A DNA stretch of 64,000 nucleotides. It comes from Chryseobacterium capnotolerans. GTDB lineage: Bacteria > Bacteroidota > Bacteroidia > Flavobacteriales > Weeksellaceae. The number at the start of each line of letters is the position of its first letter. Position 1 is the first letter of the stretch. The translations under genes were made by a program, and so were the position numbers. Where the stretch lies: assembly GCF_021278965.1 (NCBI RefSeq), contig NZ_CP065589.1, positions 5,027,001 to 5,091,000 of the forward strand, written 5' to 3'. Positions 34,546-42,605 of the stretch are shown piece after piece. Below the pieces are notes generated by a model. That model saw only the letters and a list, made by a program, of their open reading frames with translations. It made no database searches and had not been told where the DNA came from.

Positions 34546-34719
34546 TTATCTGGGAGGCGTTTGCCCCGTATCTCCACCTGTATCTCCGGGATTAACACCG
34601 GCATCGCCCTGATTGGTATCACTTTGCGTGATGATTGGCGTTGAATTACTATCATTTGTTGTATTTACTGTATTATTTTGGAATGCTAAGCTCAATAGCA
34701 TTAATATAAACTGGATCAT
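34546..34719 (-). CDS. Small secreted Asn/Thr/Gly-rich peptide (57 residues)
   Basis: The ORF has a short hydrophobic start, MIQFILMLLSLAFQ, then a low-complexity region rich in Asn, Thr, Asp and Gly (TQSDTNQGDAGVNPGDTGG), ending TPPR. The signal-like start suggests export. It has its own terminator and a structured upstream leader. I know of no family. It lies just upstream of the TPR kinase on the same strand; a link, for example as ligand of the external TPR domain, is speculation. It could also be a non-coding RNA with a chance ORF. Confidence 0.5.
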   Translation of the reverse strand: MIQFILMLLSLAFQNNTVNTTNDSNSTPIITQSDTNQGDAGVNPGDTGGDTGQTPPR

Positions 34720-34819
34720 TTCCTTAAAAATTTTTTCGTTTGAAATTGTTTTTCTTCCTCCCGAGAAAAAAAATTCTCGGGCAGTACACAGTTAAAATTT
34801 CGAAGCGCTTCTAATTTTT

Positions 34820-34888
34820 TTGGGAAGTGAACCTTCAAAAACGGAGGAGAAACATCTGCTTCCCAACCCGGAGTTTTCCCTCCGTTTT
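34820..34888 (-). ncRNA. Candidate H-type pseudoknot in leader RNA
   Basis: On the minus strand AAAACGGAGG (34888-34879) can pair with CCTCCGTTTT (34847-34838). TTGGGAAG (34866-34859), lying in that loop, can pair with CTTCCCAA (34827-34820) beyond it. The connecting loops are 12, 11 and 10 nt. This is a textbook H-type order; covariation is untested. Confidence 0.4.
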
Positions 34889-34982
34889 ATCTGGTGATTT
34901 TGAAATCAGTTTTTAGATTTTTTTAATGTTTTTTTGTTCCTGATTTCTTTTACAAATATCTTGTATATAACCTCAAATATTC

Positions 34983-35001
34983 GGACAGTTAGTGGACAGT
35001 T
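34983..35001 (+). repeat. Tandem GGACAGTT direct repeats
   Basis: GGACAGTT occurs at 34983-34990 and 34994-35001, an 11-bp period (one helical turn), with a partial third GGACAG at 35069. It is upstream of operator 3 and could be a second regulator site. Confidence 0.4.
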
Positions 35002-35025
35002 GGATAATATGTAAATGGTTGATTT

Positions 35026-35070
35026 TTGCGGTAAACCGTAAATTTTCTTTCAAGTTTATGTCTAATTTGG
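35026..35070 (+). promoter_or_regulatory. Operator-promoter 3 (divergent membrane protein)
   Basis: TTGCGG-TAAA-CCGTAA (35026-35041) is followed, after exactly 21 nt, by TAATTTGG (35063-35070), a one-mismatch -7 element. The ATG at 35099 is 28 nt further. The proximal half-site CCGTAA is identical in all three operators. Confidence 0.6.
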
Positions 35071-35098
35071 ACAGCGAATAACTAATACCCGAAACATT

Positions 35099-35911
35099 AT
35101 GTGCGAAAAGAAAAGATTTTTAATAAAAACGGTATTTGAAACAGCTAAAAATGTGCTTCCTCGTAAGAATAAAAGTTCCGTTTCGAAATACTTGAGTTTA
35201 TTGTTTGAAGAACAGTATGATTTTTCAAGGGATGATAAAACATACAGCCGGTTTTATACCTATTTAGTACAAAAAAATGAAGACTACAATATTGATGATG
35301 ATGCTCTATATTATTTAAGTAAGTATATAGGATATGATAATTTTGATGATTTTTGTAGTAGAGTCAACATAGAGGGTGACGGTAAAACGACATTTACTTT
35401 GAGCTTTAAAGATCTGTCGGATAAAATCCAACAAATAATTATTACTGTAACACCAACATTTTTATTACAGGATTTTATGAAGAAAAACGGATTGGGTATT
35501 TTAGAAATGACTTTTGTTTTATTTCTAGTTACAGGAGGTGTTGTTTTTTCTAATGGTAAGAATTCTAGATCTTTAGGTCTTATTTCCGGGTGGGGACCTC
35601 CTGCCACTAATAAAGCTTATATGTATTGGGATAAAGATAGATATATGGCAACAGATAGTAGTTCTCTCGGATCTCAGGTTGAAGTAATTCCGATGAATGA
35701 ATATATGTTTAAATACTTTAAGAAAATTACAAGGCCAGACACGCTTACTACTAAAAATGCTATGGAGAAAGTATGGTATGATAAAAGCAATAATAATGTT
35801 GAATTCTTTACAAGTTTTGGAAGACACCCTGAAAATGAAAAAACATTAAAAGAAGTTTCTGAAAGAATATTGGAAAATTATGCAGGGCAAAATGCAATAT
35901 TAGAAGAATAA
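35099..35911 (+). CDS. One-TM protein of unknown function, divergent to the kinase operon
   Basis: The 270-residue protein has an N-terminal helical region (about residues 22-92) with SVSKYLSLLFEEQYDFSRDD and LSKYIGYDNFDDFC. This pattern recurs at the N-terminus of various Bacteroidetes proteins and often precedes a membrane helix. One membrane segment follows (about 130-150, LGILEMTFVLFLVTGGVVF), then a C-terminal domain of ~115 residues without recognisable motifs. It is controlled by the same operator type as the ten-gene operon, so it is probably a member of the same regulon. It ends in its own terminator. Confidence 0.8.
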   Translation: MCEKKRFLIKTVFETAKNVLPRKNKSSVSKYLSLLFEEQYDFSRDDKTYSRFYTYLVQKNEDYNIDDDALYYLSKYIGYDNFDDFCSRVNIEGDGKTTFTLSFKDLSDKIQQIIITVTPTFLLQDFMKKNGLGILEMTFVLFLVTGGVVFSNGKNSRSLGLISGWGPPATNKAYMYWDKDRYMATDSSSLGSQVEVIPMNEYMFKYFKKITRPDTLTTKNAMEKVWYDKSNNNVEFFTSFGRHPENEKTLKEVSERILENYAGQNAILEE

Positions 35912-35953
35912 TTTTAAAATTCAATTAACAGCAAATCTTTAGCTATTCATGAT

Positions 35954-35992
35954 AAAAAAAGCGAAGAGATTTCCTCTTCGCTACTGTATTTT
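35954..35992 (+). terminator. Terminator of the one-TM protein gene
   Basis: An AGCGAAGAG-ATTTC-CTCTTCGCT stem has an A-rich left flank and a T-rich right flank (TACTGTATTTTAT). It lies about 45 bp after the stop codon. Confidence 0.65.
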
Positions 35993-36115
35993 ATATTGAC
36001 ATTTTAAATGCTAGGCCACATTTTCTGGAATAATATCAATAGGAATGGACTAAAGTTCGTTTAACTGAATTTATATCATCAAATTTGGCTTTATTCAAAC
36101 TTAAAATATAAGGCT

Positions 36116-36670
36116 TTACTCAGCATTCAGCATTCCCAGTTCTCCAAAATATTTTTTAAATTTCTGGATTTTAGGGCCTACCACTGCGCTGCAATAAGGC
36201 TGGGTAGGGTTATCATTGTAGTATCCTTGGTGATACTGTTCTGCCGGCCAGAATTTTTCAAATGGAGCCAGTTCAGTGACGTAAGCTCCAGCCCATCTTC
36301 CTGATTCCTGAGAAGCTTTGATGGCTTGTTCTGCTTTTTGTTTTTCAGTCTCATCTTTATAATAAATAACTGAACGGTATTGTGTTCCAATGTCATTTCC
36401 CTGTCTGTTAAGCTGAGTAGGATCGTGTAGGAAGAAGAAAACATCCATAAGTTGTTCATAAGAAATTATGGATGGATTATAAGTGATTTGTACTACTTCT
36501 GCATGACCTGTTTCTCCGGTACACACTTCCTGGTAGGTTGGATTTTGTTTATGACCACCAGAATATCCTGATATAGCAGCTTCAACACCTTTTAATAAGT
36601 TGAAGCAGCTTTCTACACACCAGAAGCATCCGCCACCGAAAACGATGGTTTCTAAATTATTGTTATCCAT
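36116..36670 (-). CDS. msrA: Peptide-methionine (S)-S-oxide reductase MsrA
   Basis: MsrA repairs oxidised methionine (S-form) in proteins. The 184-residue protein has the catalytic GGCFWCVE near residue 14 and the family blocks GYSGGHKQNPTYQEVCTGETGHAEVV and GTQYRSVIYY. It is probably cytosolic since no signal is seen. Only one domain is present; MsrB is not fused. Confidence 0.96.
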   Translation of the reverse strand: MDNNNLETIVFGGGCFWCVESCFNLLKGVEAAISGYSGGHKQNPTYQEVCTGETGHAEVVQITYNPSIISYEQLMDVFFFLHDPTQLNRQGNDIGTQYRSVIYYKDETEKQKAEQAIKASQESGRWAGAYVTELAPFEKFWPAEQYHQGYYNDNPTQPYCSAVVGPKIQKFKKYFGELGMLNAE

Positions 36671-36734
36671 TTTTTGGTAATTATATTGTTTTATTACATT
36701 TTCCTGAGCTGTAAAGTTTGCGGAAAATGCTAAT

Positions 36735-36742
36735 CAAAAGTA
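36735..36742 (-). promoter_or_regulatory. -7 element upstream of msrA
   Basis: TACTTTTG on the minus strand matches TAnnTTTG exactly, 64 bp before the msrA ATG. The -33 element is not obvious. Confidence 0.4.
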
Positions 36743-36886
36743 AGAAAAAGTTGATGGATTCTGATACGGATATAGTGAATTGTTTTCATAGATAATACTA
36801 ATGATAAAAGTAAGTCTGGGTTTATACAAAAGAGCTGTTTTTTAGACCACAAATGTATTAATAAATTCATTCGTGAATTCGTGGCA

Positions 36887-36920
36887 AATAAAAAAAGCGA
36901 TCTCATCATGAGATCGCTTT
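36887..36920 (-). terminator. Terminator of the ROK kinase gene
   Basis: An AAAGCGATCTCA / TGAGATCGCTTT stem of 12 perfect pairs has a TCA loop and a T run on the minus strand. It begins about 20 bp after the stop codon at 36941. Confidence 0.85.
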
Positions 36921-36940
36921 AAATATGATAAGAGTATCAG

Positions 36941-37909
36941 TTATTTTTCCCAAACCAAAGCACTTGCTCCCAAAATAGCAGCGTCGGCTTCGTCCAGCTC
37001 ACTGAATACTAGTTTTACTTTATTTCTAAAGATCGGAAGCAGGTTCCTTTCCATATGAAGTTTAGCAGGTTTTAAGATAAAATCTCCGGCTTTGATTACT
37101 CCACCGAATAACAGAATAGCTTGAGGTGAAGAAAACATTACAAAATTGGCTAATGCTTCCCCCAGCTTTTGTCCTGTATATCTGAAAACCTCAATGGCAA
37201 TCGGGTCTTCTTTCATGGCACATTCATATACTGTTTTAGAATTGATCTCGTCTTCAGGATATTGGTTTAGCATAGATTCCGGGAATTCTGCTCTCATCTT
37301 CTTAGCTGTGATGGTAATTCCTGTTGCAGAAGCATAGGCTTCCAGACTTCCTTCAGATCCAGTACTCCAGTGTTTTCTTCCTCCCGGTTTTACAATAGTG
37401 TGTCCTAATTCTCCAGCAAAACCGTCATGTCCGTAGATCAGGTTTCCGTTGGCGATAATACCGCTTCCTACTCCTGTTCCTAAAGTAATCATAATGAAAT
37501 CTTTCATTCCGCGTGCTGCTCCGAAAAGCATTTCTCCTAACGCTGCAGCATTAGCATCGTTGGTTACTGTACACGGTAAATTGAATTTTGCGGTCATCAG
37601 CTCAGCAAAAGGAATTACTCCTTTCCAGGGTAGATTGGGTGCTAATTCAATCGTTCCTTTATAATAGTTGGCGTTGGGAGCTCCTACACCAATTCCGTCG
37701 AAGTGCTTTTCAGCACCATGTTTTTCCATTAAAGGGTATACATGTTCATATAAAGCATCGATGAAATCTTCTACTTTATCATAGGCATCTGTTTTAAGGT
37801 TTCCTTTATCCAGAACTTCACCACGGTGGTTTACAATTCCGAACTTGGTATTGGTTCCGCCGATGTCAACTCCAAGGGCAACCTGTTTTGATAAATCTAT
37901 TAATGACAT
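36941..37909 (-). CDS. ROK family sugar kinase (glucokinase-like)
   Basis: The 322-residue protein has the ROK ATPase fold: phosphate-1 motif ALGVDIGGTNTKFGIV, DANAAALGEMLFG, the catalytic region ITLGTGVGSGIIANG, and a late LLFGGVIKAGD. The usual ROK zinc-site cysteines (CxCGxxGC) are not seen; GELGHTIVKPGGRKHWSTGSEGSLE occupies that region. Many Bacteroidetes ROK kinases lack them. Glucose or N-acetyl sugar as substrate is likely but not settled. It is monocistronic with its own terminator. Confidence 0.9.
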   Translation of the reverse strand: MSLIDLSKQVALGVDIGGTNTKFGIVNHRGEVLDKGNLKTDAYDKVEDFIDALYEHVYPLMEKHGAEKHFDGIGVGAPNANYYKGTIELAPNLPWKGVIPFAELMTAKFNLPCTVTNDANAAALGEMLFGAARGMKDFIMITLGTGVGSGIIANGNLIYGHDGFAGELGHTIVKPGGRKHWSTGSEGSLEAYASATGITITAKKMRAEFPESMLNQYPEDEINSKTVYECAMKEDPIAIEVFRYTGQKLGEALANFVMFSSPQAILLFGGVIKAGDFILKPAKLHMERNLLPIFRNKVKLVFSELDEADAAILGASALVWEK

Positions 37910-37988
37910 TTCTATTATTAAATTCTAAGGGCTAAAATTATAAAAAAGATTGTATTAATAGCTTATTAACCTTGTATTATTTAAAAGA

Positions 37989-39204
37989 TTAAGCTGTTTT
38001 TGCCGGTTTTTTCTTTCTTCGCCCCCACCAGATCATGAAACCTGTTACCGGAAGAGAAGCGCAGATAAGACTTACAATAAAAGCAATAATCTTTGTAGGA
38101 AGCCCTAAAATAGCGCCTACGTGAATATCATAATTGGCACTTACTACCTTCTCTCCAAAGTTTTTATCTTTTGGATCATGGGTATGCAGCAATTCACCTG
38201 AATTTTCATCAAAAATAAGGCTGCTGCTTTTGTGATAAGAGTAAGTAAGGTGTTTTACATATACTTCAAAGTTAGGATGTTCATGGTCATCCATGTGCTC
38301 ATGCCCCAGATCTATGGCAAAGCCATAAGAATCAGGATATTTTTTTTCAACAGTGCTGATGATCTTATCAAGAGTAGTTTCAGTTCTCATTTCTATTGGA
38401 GCCTTTGTCTTGATATGAGAGAAGTCCGGATATTGGGTTTCTCCACCGGAAAATAGTACATAGATCATCGCCTGAACCACAAAGAAGGCATAAAATAATC
38501 CTGTAATTGAGAATATAAGGGCAAAAATTGAAGCATAAAAACCCAGTACATTGTGAAGGTCATAGTTTTTCCTTTTCCAACTCTTGATATTTTTCCATTT
38601 GAAAGAAAAACGTTGTTTTCTTGCTGCTTTATTTTTAGGCCACCATAAAACAATTCCTGTAATGAGCATGATGATGAAGATAATCACAGGTATTCCTACC
38701 ACATAAGTTCCCCAGTCCTGCTTAAGAAGATAGCTCCAGTGGATCATTTTTATAATATTGAAAAACCCGTTCTTTTCATCATAAACTCTTAGTACCTTTC
38801 CTGTATATGGGTTTACATAGGCTTGTTTATAAATAGGAAATTCATCAAAATAATTCCAGGCATCTGTATTATGTTCGTACCAGAAGAACATATAGGACAT
38901 TTTCTTGTCAATAGGAATATTAACCCAATGAATCGGATATTTCTCTTTTACCTGTTCAGCTACTGCTTTTTCCATAACACGGATGGGAAGAACCTGCTTT
39001 TGCTCAATGTTATTTTCATGGTGGTAGATTACATCCTTTCGGGTATAGTTTTCTACCTCATCCTTAAATACATATAATGCTCCGGTAATAGAGATAATAA
39101 AGATTAAAAACCCAATAACAAGCCCAAACCATAAATGGAGTTTTGCGGACCATTTTTTAAAAAATCCAGGTTTTTTTCTTCTTGTGGTGATGATTTTTCT
39201 TCAT
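37989..39204 (-). CDS. PepSY-associated TM protein 2 (frameshifted)
   Basis: This PepSY_TM family protein has membrane helices and PepSY-like periplasmic segments. Members are linked to ferric-siderophore reduction or uptake. The C-terminal 328 codons are open. The N-terminal ~75 residues, starting MKKNHHHKKKK at 39204 and containing WSAKLHLWFGL, are in another frame. One surplus A in a seven-A coding run (39171-39177) explains it; correcting it gives 404 residues, matching the 400 of its paralogue at 41363. It closes the iron operon. Confidence 0.88.
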
Positions 39205-39254
39205 AATACAGTTAAAGTTCTGCAAAGATAAACTTTACTTTTTATTTAGATTAA

Positions 39255-41363
39255 TTAAAATTTGTATTCAATAATGAAAGTTCCTCTCATTCCCAGTGCG
39301 TTAACGAATTCGCTGTCCCTTGCTGTCCACCACGCGATAGCAGGTTGGTATTTTTTATTGAATATGTTCTCGATACCTAAAGATAACTTCCAGTTGCGGT
39401 TAACTTCATAGCTTGACTTGAAATTGAAAACTGTATACTCCGGTACATAGCCTTCTCCATAGGTATAGAGTCCTGCTTTCGGTTCAAATCGGTTTTGGGT
39501 AAAAGAATGGAGCATATCCAGCCCAACAGATAATGCCGGGATTGGCTTTGCCTGCACATAAGCAAGAACTTTAGGAGCTGAAATCCTGCTATTGTTGATC
39601 TTAGTAGAATAATCTCCGTCATCCTTTACAGAGGTAATTCCTTCCATCCAGCTGTAGCTTCCACCAAACTGTATCCATCTTACCGGGGTAAAATGTAAAA
39701 AGCCTTCGACTCCATATACTATTTCCGGTGATCGCTGGATCATCAGAGCTCTGTCCGGGCTCTGTACAAATGAGGCTCCCAGTTTTGAAGTACTCACATA
39801 AGAAGTCAATTCATAATTAAGCCAGCTGGAAAGCTGTCCTGTTGCTCCCAGTTCGTAATTGTTGACAATAATGGGTTTTGTTTCAAGGCTTTTAATGGTT
39901 TCTGACGTTGAAGTTCTTAAGATTCTTCCTAATTCATTGATAGAGTAGGCCTGTGAAAAGCTTGCAAAAAGATTAATATAAGGTTCAATATTATAACGGA
40001 CTCCAATATTTCCCACTAAAGCATTATAGTTAAGTTTTCCTCCAACTACGGGAATGCTCTTGGTAAATGTTCCGTCACTTTTAATTACAGAAAGAGTATT
40101 AAAGTCATCTACATTTACTTTGATGTTTTCATAACGAAGTCCTGCCTTGATGGTCAATTTTTTAAACAAGTCAACTTTTGCCAATAAGAAAGGAGCAATA
40201 TTGGTCATGTTCATATTAGGAGTCCAGAATCTGCCGTCTTCCAATTTTTGTACGGTTTGATCGTTCAGAATATCCACTCCGTAGATGACTTCTCCCTGAG
40301 AATTGGCAGAATTCCAAAGCTGGGTATCAAAATTGAATCGGGCACCTGCTTTTTTTGAAAGGACATTAGACTGCCCTCCGTTAAAGAAAGTATCACTATA
40401 ACCATAAACGGTTTTAAAGTCCTGATAATAAAGATTGATGTTTAGAGAAGTTCCGGTAAAAAGGTTTTTATTGTCATAACTTAGTCTGATATTGTGGTTT
40501 TTCGGTGTTCCCTGAGGAGTTGTTTCCAATCCTTTTCCCAATCCTTCACCAATCGTAGGCTTTATACCATACTTTCCTGTACTTAGACCCAGATTAAGAT
40601 CTGATCTTGAGGAATAGCCAATATAAGATGCTTCAATTCTTTGATTATCATTTATGTTATAACCCAATTTCAACAAACCGTTGTAATTGTCCATTTTTGC
40701 AGTACTGTAAGTAGGACTTAGGAAGACACCGTCTGCGTCTTTCATATATCCTGTTCTTTCATACGCTAATGAAAGGGTGTAATCAAATTTGTTGACCTTG
40801 CCGGATAAAAGCTGGCTGGCTCTTACTCCTAATGTACCTCCATAAGGCTGCCCGGTAAAACCAATCTGTGATATTCCGGAAATCTTTTGATCCGTTTTAT
40901 TTCTTTTTGTGATATAATTGATGATCCCTCCGTCAGCACCATTTCCGTAGATTGATGATGCTCCTTTAATGACCTCAACTCTTTCAATAGCTGAAGGATC
41001 TATCGATCTCAGATCTCTTGCACCATTTCGTAGCGGAGTAGACTGAGGAATTCCATCAATCAATACTAATACCTGGCGGCCTCTTAATGTTTGCCCGGTA
41101 TTGGATGTCTGTCCGGAATTGGTTCCTAAACTGGGAACGGTGTATTGCAATATGCTTGTGATATCTGAATTGACGGTCAACTGAGACTGAATCTGCTTTT
41201 CTCCAACCACTGTGATCGAGCTGGGAACTTCTTTAATGTTCTCTTTTTTTCTGGAAGCCGTCATCACAACCTCATCCACATTTTGGGTTTTTAAACTATC
41301 TTTTACCTGGCCAAAAACGATTGTAGTTCCCAGACTGGCAGCTGATAAAATTGCTTTTTTCAT
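39255..41363 (-). CDS. TonB-dependent siderophore-type receptor 3
   Basis: On the ATG at 41363 (MKKAILSAASLGTTIVFGQ, a clear signal peptide), the receptor is 702 residues. The plug domain has DEVVMTASRK (TonB-box region), LRGRQVLVLIDGIPQ and IERVEVIKGASSIYGNGADGGIINYIT. The 22-strand barrel ends in the C-terminal Phe (IIEYKF). An upstream in-frame Met exists but would lengthen the signal. The ATG overlaps the PepSY stop codon as TAATG, so translation is coupled. It imports a ferric chelate, probably a siderophore; identity unknown. Confidence 0.92.
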   Translation of the reverse strand: MKKAILSAASLGTTIVFGQVKDSLKTQNVDEVVMTASRKKENIKEVPSSITVVGEKQIQSQLTVNSDITSILQYTVPSLGTNSGQTSNTGQTLRGRQVLVLIDGIPQSTPLRNGARDLRSIDPSAIERVEVIKGASSIYGNGADGGIINYITKRNKTDQKISGISQIGFTGQPYGGTLGVRASQLLSGKVNKFDYTLSLAYERTGYMKDADGVFLSPTYSTAKMDNYNGLLKLGYNINDNQRIEASYIGYSSRSDLNLGLSTGKYGIKPTIGEGLGKGLETTPQGTPKNHNIRLSYDNKNLFTGTSLNINLYYQDFKTVYGYSDTFFNGGQSNVLSKKAGARFNFDTQLWNSANSQGEVIYGVDILNDQTVQKLEDGRFWTPNMNMTNIAPFLLAKVDLFKKLTIKAGLRYENIKVNVDDFNTLSVIKSDGTFTKSIPVVGGKLNYNALVGNIGVRYNIEPYINLFASFSQAYSINELGRILRTSTSETIKSLETKPIIVNNYELGATGQLSSWLNYELTSYVSTSKLGASFVQSPDRALMIQRSPEIVYGVEGFLHFTPVRWIQFGGSYSWMEGITSVKDDGDYSTKINNSRISAPKVLAYVQAKPIPALSVGLDMLHSFTQNRFEPKAGLYTYGEGYVPEYTVFNFKSSYEVNRNWKLSLGIENIFNKKYQPAIAWWTARDSEFVNALGMRGTFIIEYKF

Positions 41364-42565
41364 TATATTTTCTTTCCTTGTTTCTTTCTTTTCCCCCACC
41401 AGACCAAAAATCCGGTAACAGGGAGTGAGGTGCAGATAAGACCGGCGATAAACCAGATAATTTTTCCAAACAGTCCGAAATAAGATCCGGTGTGGACATC
41501 ATAATTGGCATTTGCATATTTTTCTGCGGCTTTTAGTTTGTGATGAGGTTTATTGGCTAGTAGTTTTCCTGAGTATTTATCGAAAGTAAGCAGGTTTCTT
41601 TCACTGAATCTTCCATCCTGACCATACACAGTGACCGGAAGATTTTTGAGCTCCTTTCCTTTTTTATTTTTTCCATTTAAAGTAATTCTGAAACTGGATG
41701 ATCCCGCATATAGTTTTTCTGCCTGGAGTGCTGCAATATCAAAAACGGCATCTGACTTTACCATCAGAGAATCCGGAGATTTGATTTCCTTTTCTTTTGG
41801 CTGCTCCCAATAACCGGATATGGCCAGATTAAAAGTGTTTTTTACATAAGGATAGGCAAAGTAAATCCCCGTCACACTCATTATTAAGGCAATAAATGAG
41901 GCATAGAACCCTAATATATTATGAAGATCATAATTTTTGCGTTTCCAGTTTTTTATATTTTCCCAATTGAACCAGAATCTTCCTTTTCTTGCATTTTTGT
42001 TTTTAGGCCACCATAAAATGATTCCGGTAATCAGCATGATGATAAATAATACCGTTGGAATTCCCACTACATATGGTCCCCATTCGGAATTCAATAGAAG
42101 CCCCCAGTGAATATATTTCAAAATGTTGAATACATCATATTTTTCATCATACACAGCAAGAATTTGCCCTGTATACTGATTGACATAGACCTGTTTGTTG
42201 ATCAGTACCTGTTGAAAGTAGTTCCAGCCTTTCTTACTCTTTTCGTAATATAAAAAGCGATAAGATTTTCCTTTGTCTAAGGATACCTCAACAGAGCTGA
42301 TCGGGTATTTTTCATTGAGCTCCAGACTTACCTTTTCCCGAAGGATGCTAATGGGTAATGGTTTTTGGTCTGAAAGGTTCTGTTGTACATAAATAGCGTC
42401 TTTACGGAGTAAATTCTGTACTTCATCCTTAAAAACATACAAAGTCCCTGTAAGAGAGACTATGAATATAATGATACCAACAGACAAACCAAACCACAAA
42501 TGCAGTTTGGCAGACCATTTCTTGGTTGGAGAAATTTTCTTTTTATGATGATGCTTTCTTTTCAT
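41363..42565 (-). CDS. PepSY-associated TM protein 1
   Basis: The 400-residue PepSY_TM family protein has a His/Lys-rich start (MKRKHHHKKK) and a first helix with LHLWFGLSVGIIIFIVSLTG. A PepSY-like loop with KGKSYRFLYYE and further helices with HWGLLL and YDLHNILGFYAS follow, ending in GFLVWWGKRKKQGKK. Conserved His residues in the helices suit haem binding and electron transfer to ferric siderophores. It sits between receptors 2 and 3, coupled to the latter. Confidence 0.9.
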   Translation of the reverse strand: MKRKHHHKKKISPTKKWSAKLHLWFGLSVGIIIFIVSLTGTLYVFKDEVQNLLRKDAIYVQQNLSDQKPLPISILREKVSLELNEKYPISSVEVSLDKGKSYRFLYYEKSKKGWNYFQQVLINKQVYVNQYTGQILAVYDEKYDVFNILKYIHWGLLLNSEWGPYVVGIPTVLFIIMLITGIILWWPKNKNARKGRFWFNWENIKNWKRKNYDLHNILGFYASFIALIMSVTGIYFAYPYVKNTFNLAISGYWEQPKEKEIKSPDSLMVKSDAVFDIAALQAEKLYAGSSSFRITLNGKNKKGKELKNLPVTVYGQDGRFSERNLLTFDKYSGKLLANKPHHKLKAAEKYANANYDVHTGSYFGLFGKIIWFIAGLICTSLPVTGFLVWWGKRKKQGKKI

Positions 42566-42605
42566 AGCAAAAAGTTAACCCCCCGAGAGGGCTAACCTTT
42601 ATTTT

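Larger units (their letters stand above)
34720..35025. other. Gene-free region with a structured leader
   Basis: On the minus strand, upstream of the 57-residue ORF, are a possible pseudoknot (34820-34888), the palindrome GAAGCGCTTC (34802-34811), and a CCCGAGAA-TTTTTT-TTCTCGGG hairpin (34760-34781). A weak -7 match (GATATTTG, 34953-34960) could start this RNA. Right of that are tandem GGACAGTT repeats. I see no other ORF. Confidence 0.5.

Noticed and set aside
36030..36065. A fourth copy of the dcw double-hairpin repeat (ATATCAATAGGA followed by GGACTAAAGTTC)
   Set aside because: Only the left 12 bases match copy C and the second hairpin is missing, so it may be chance.
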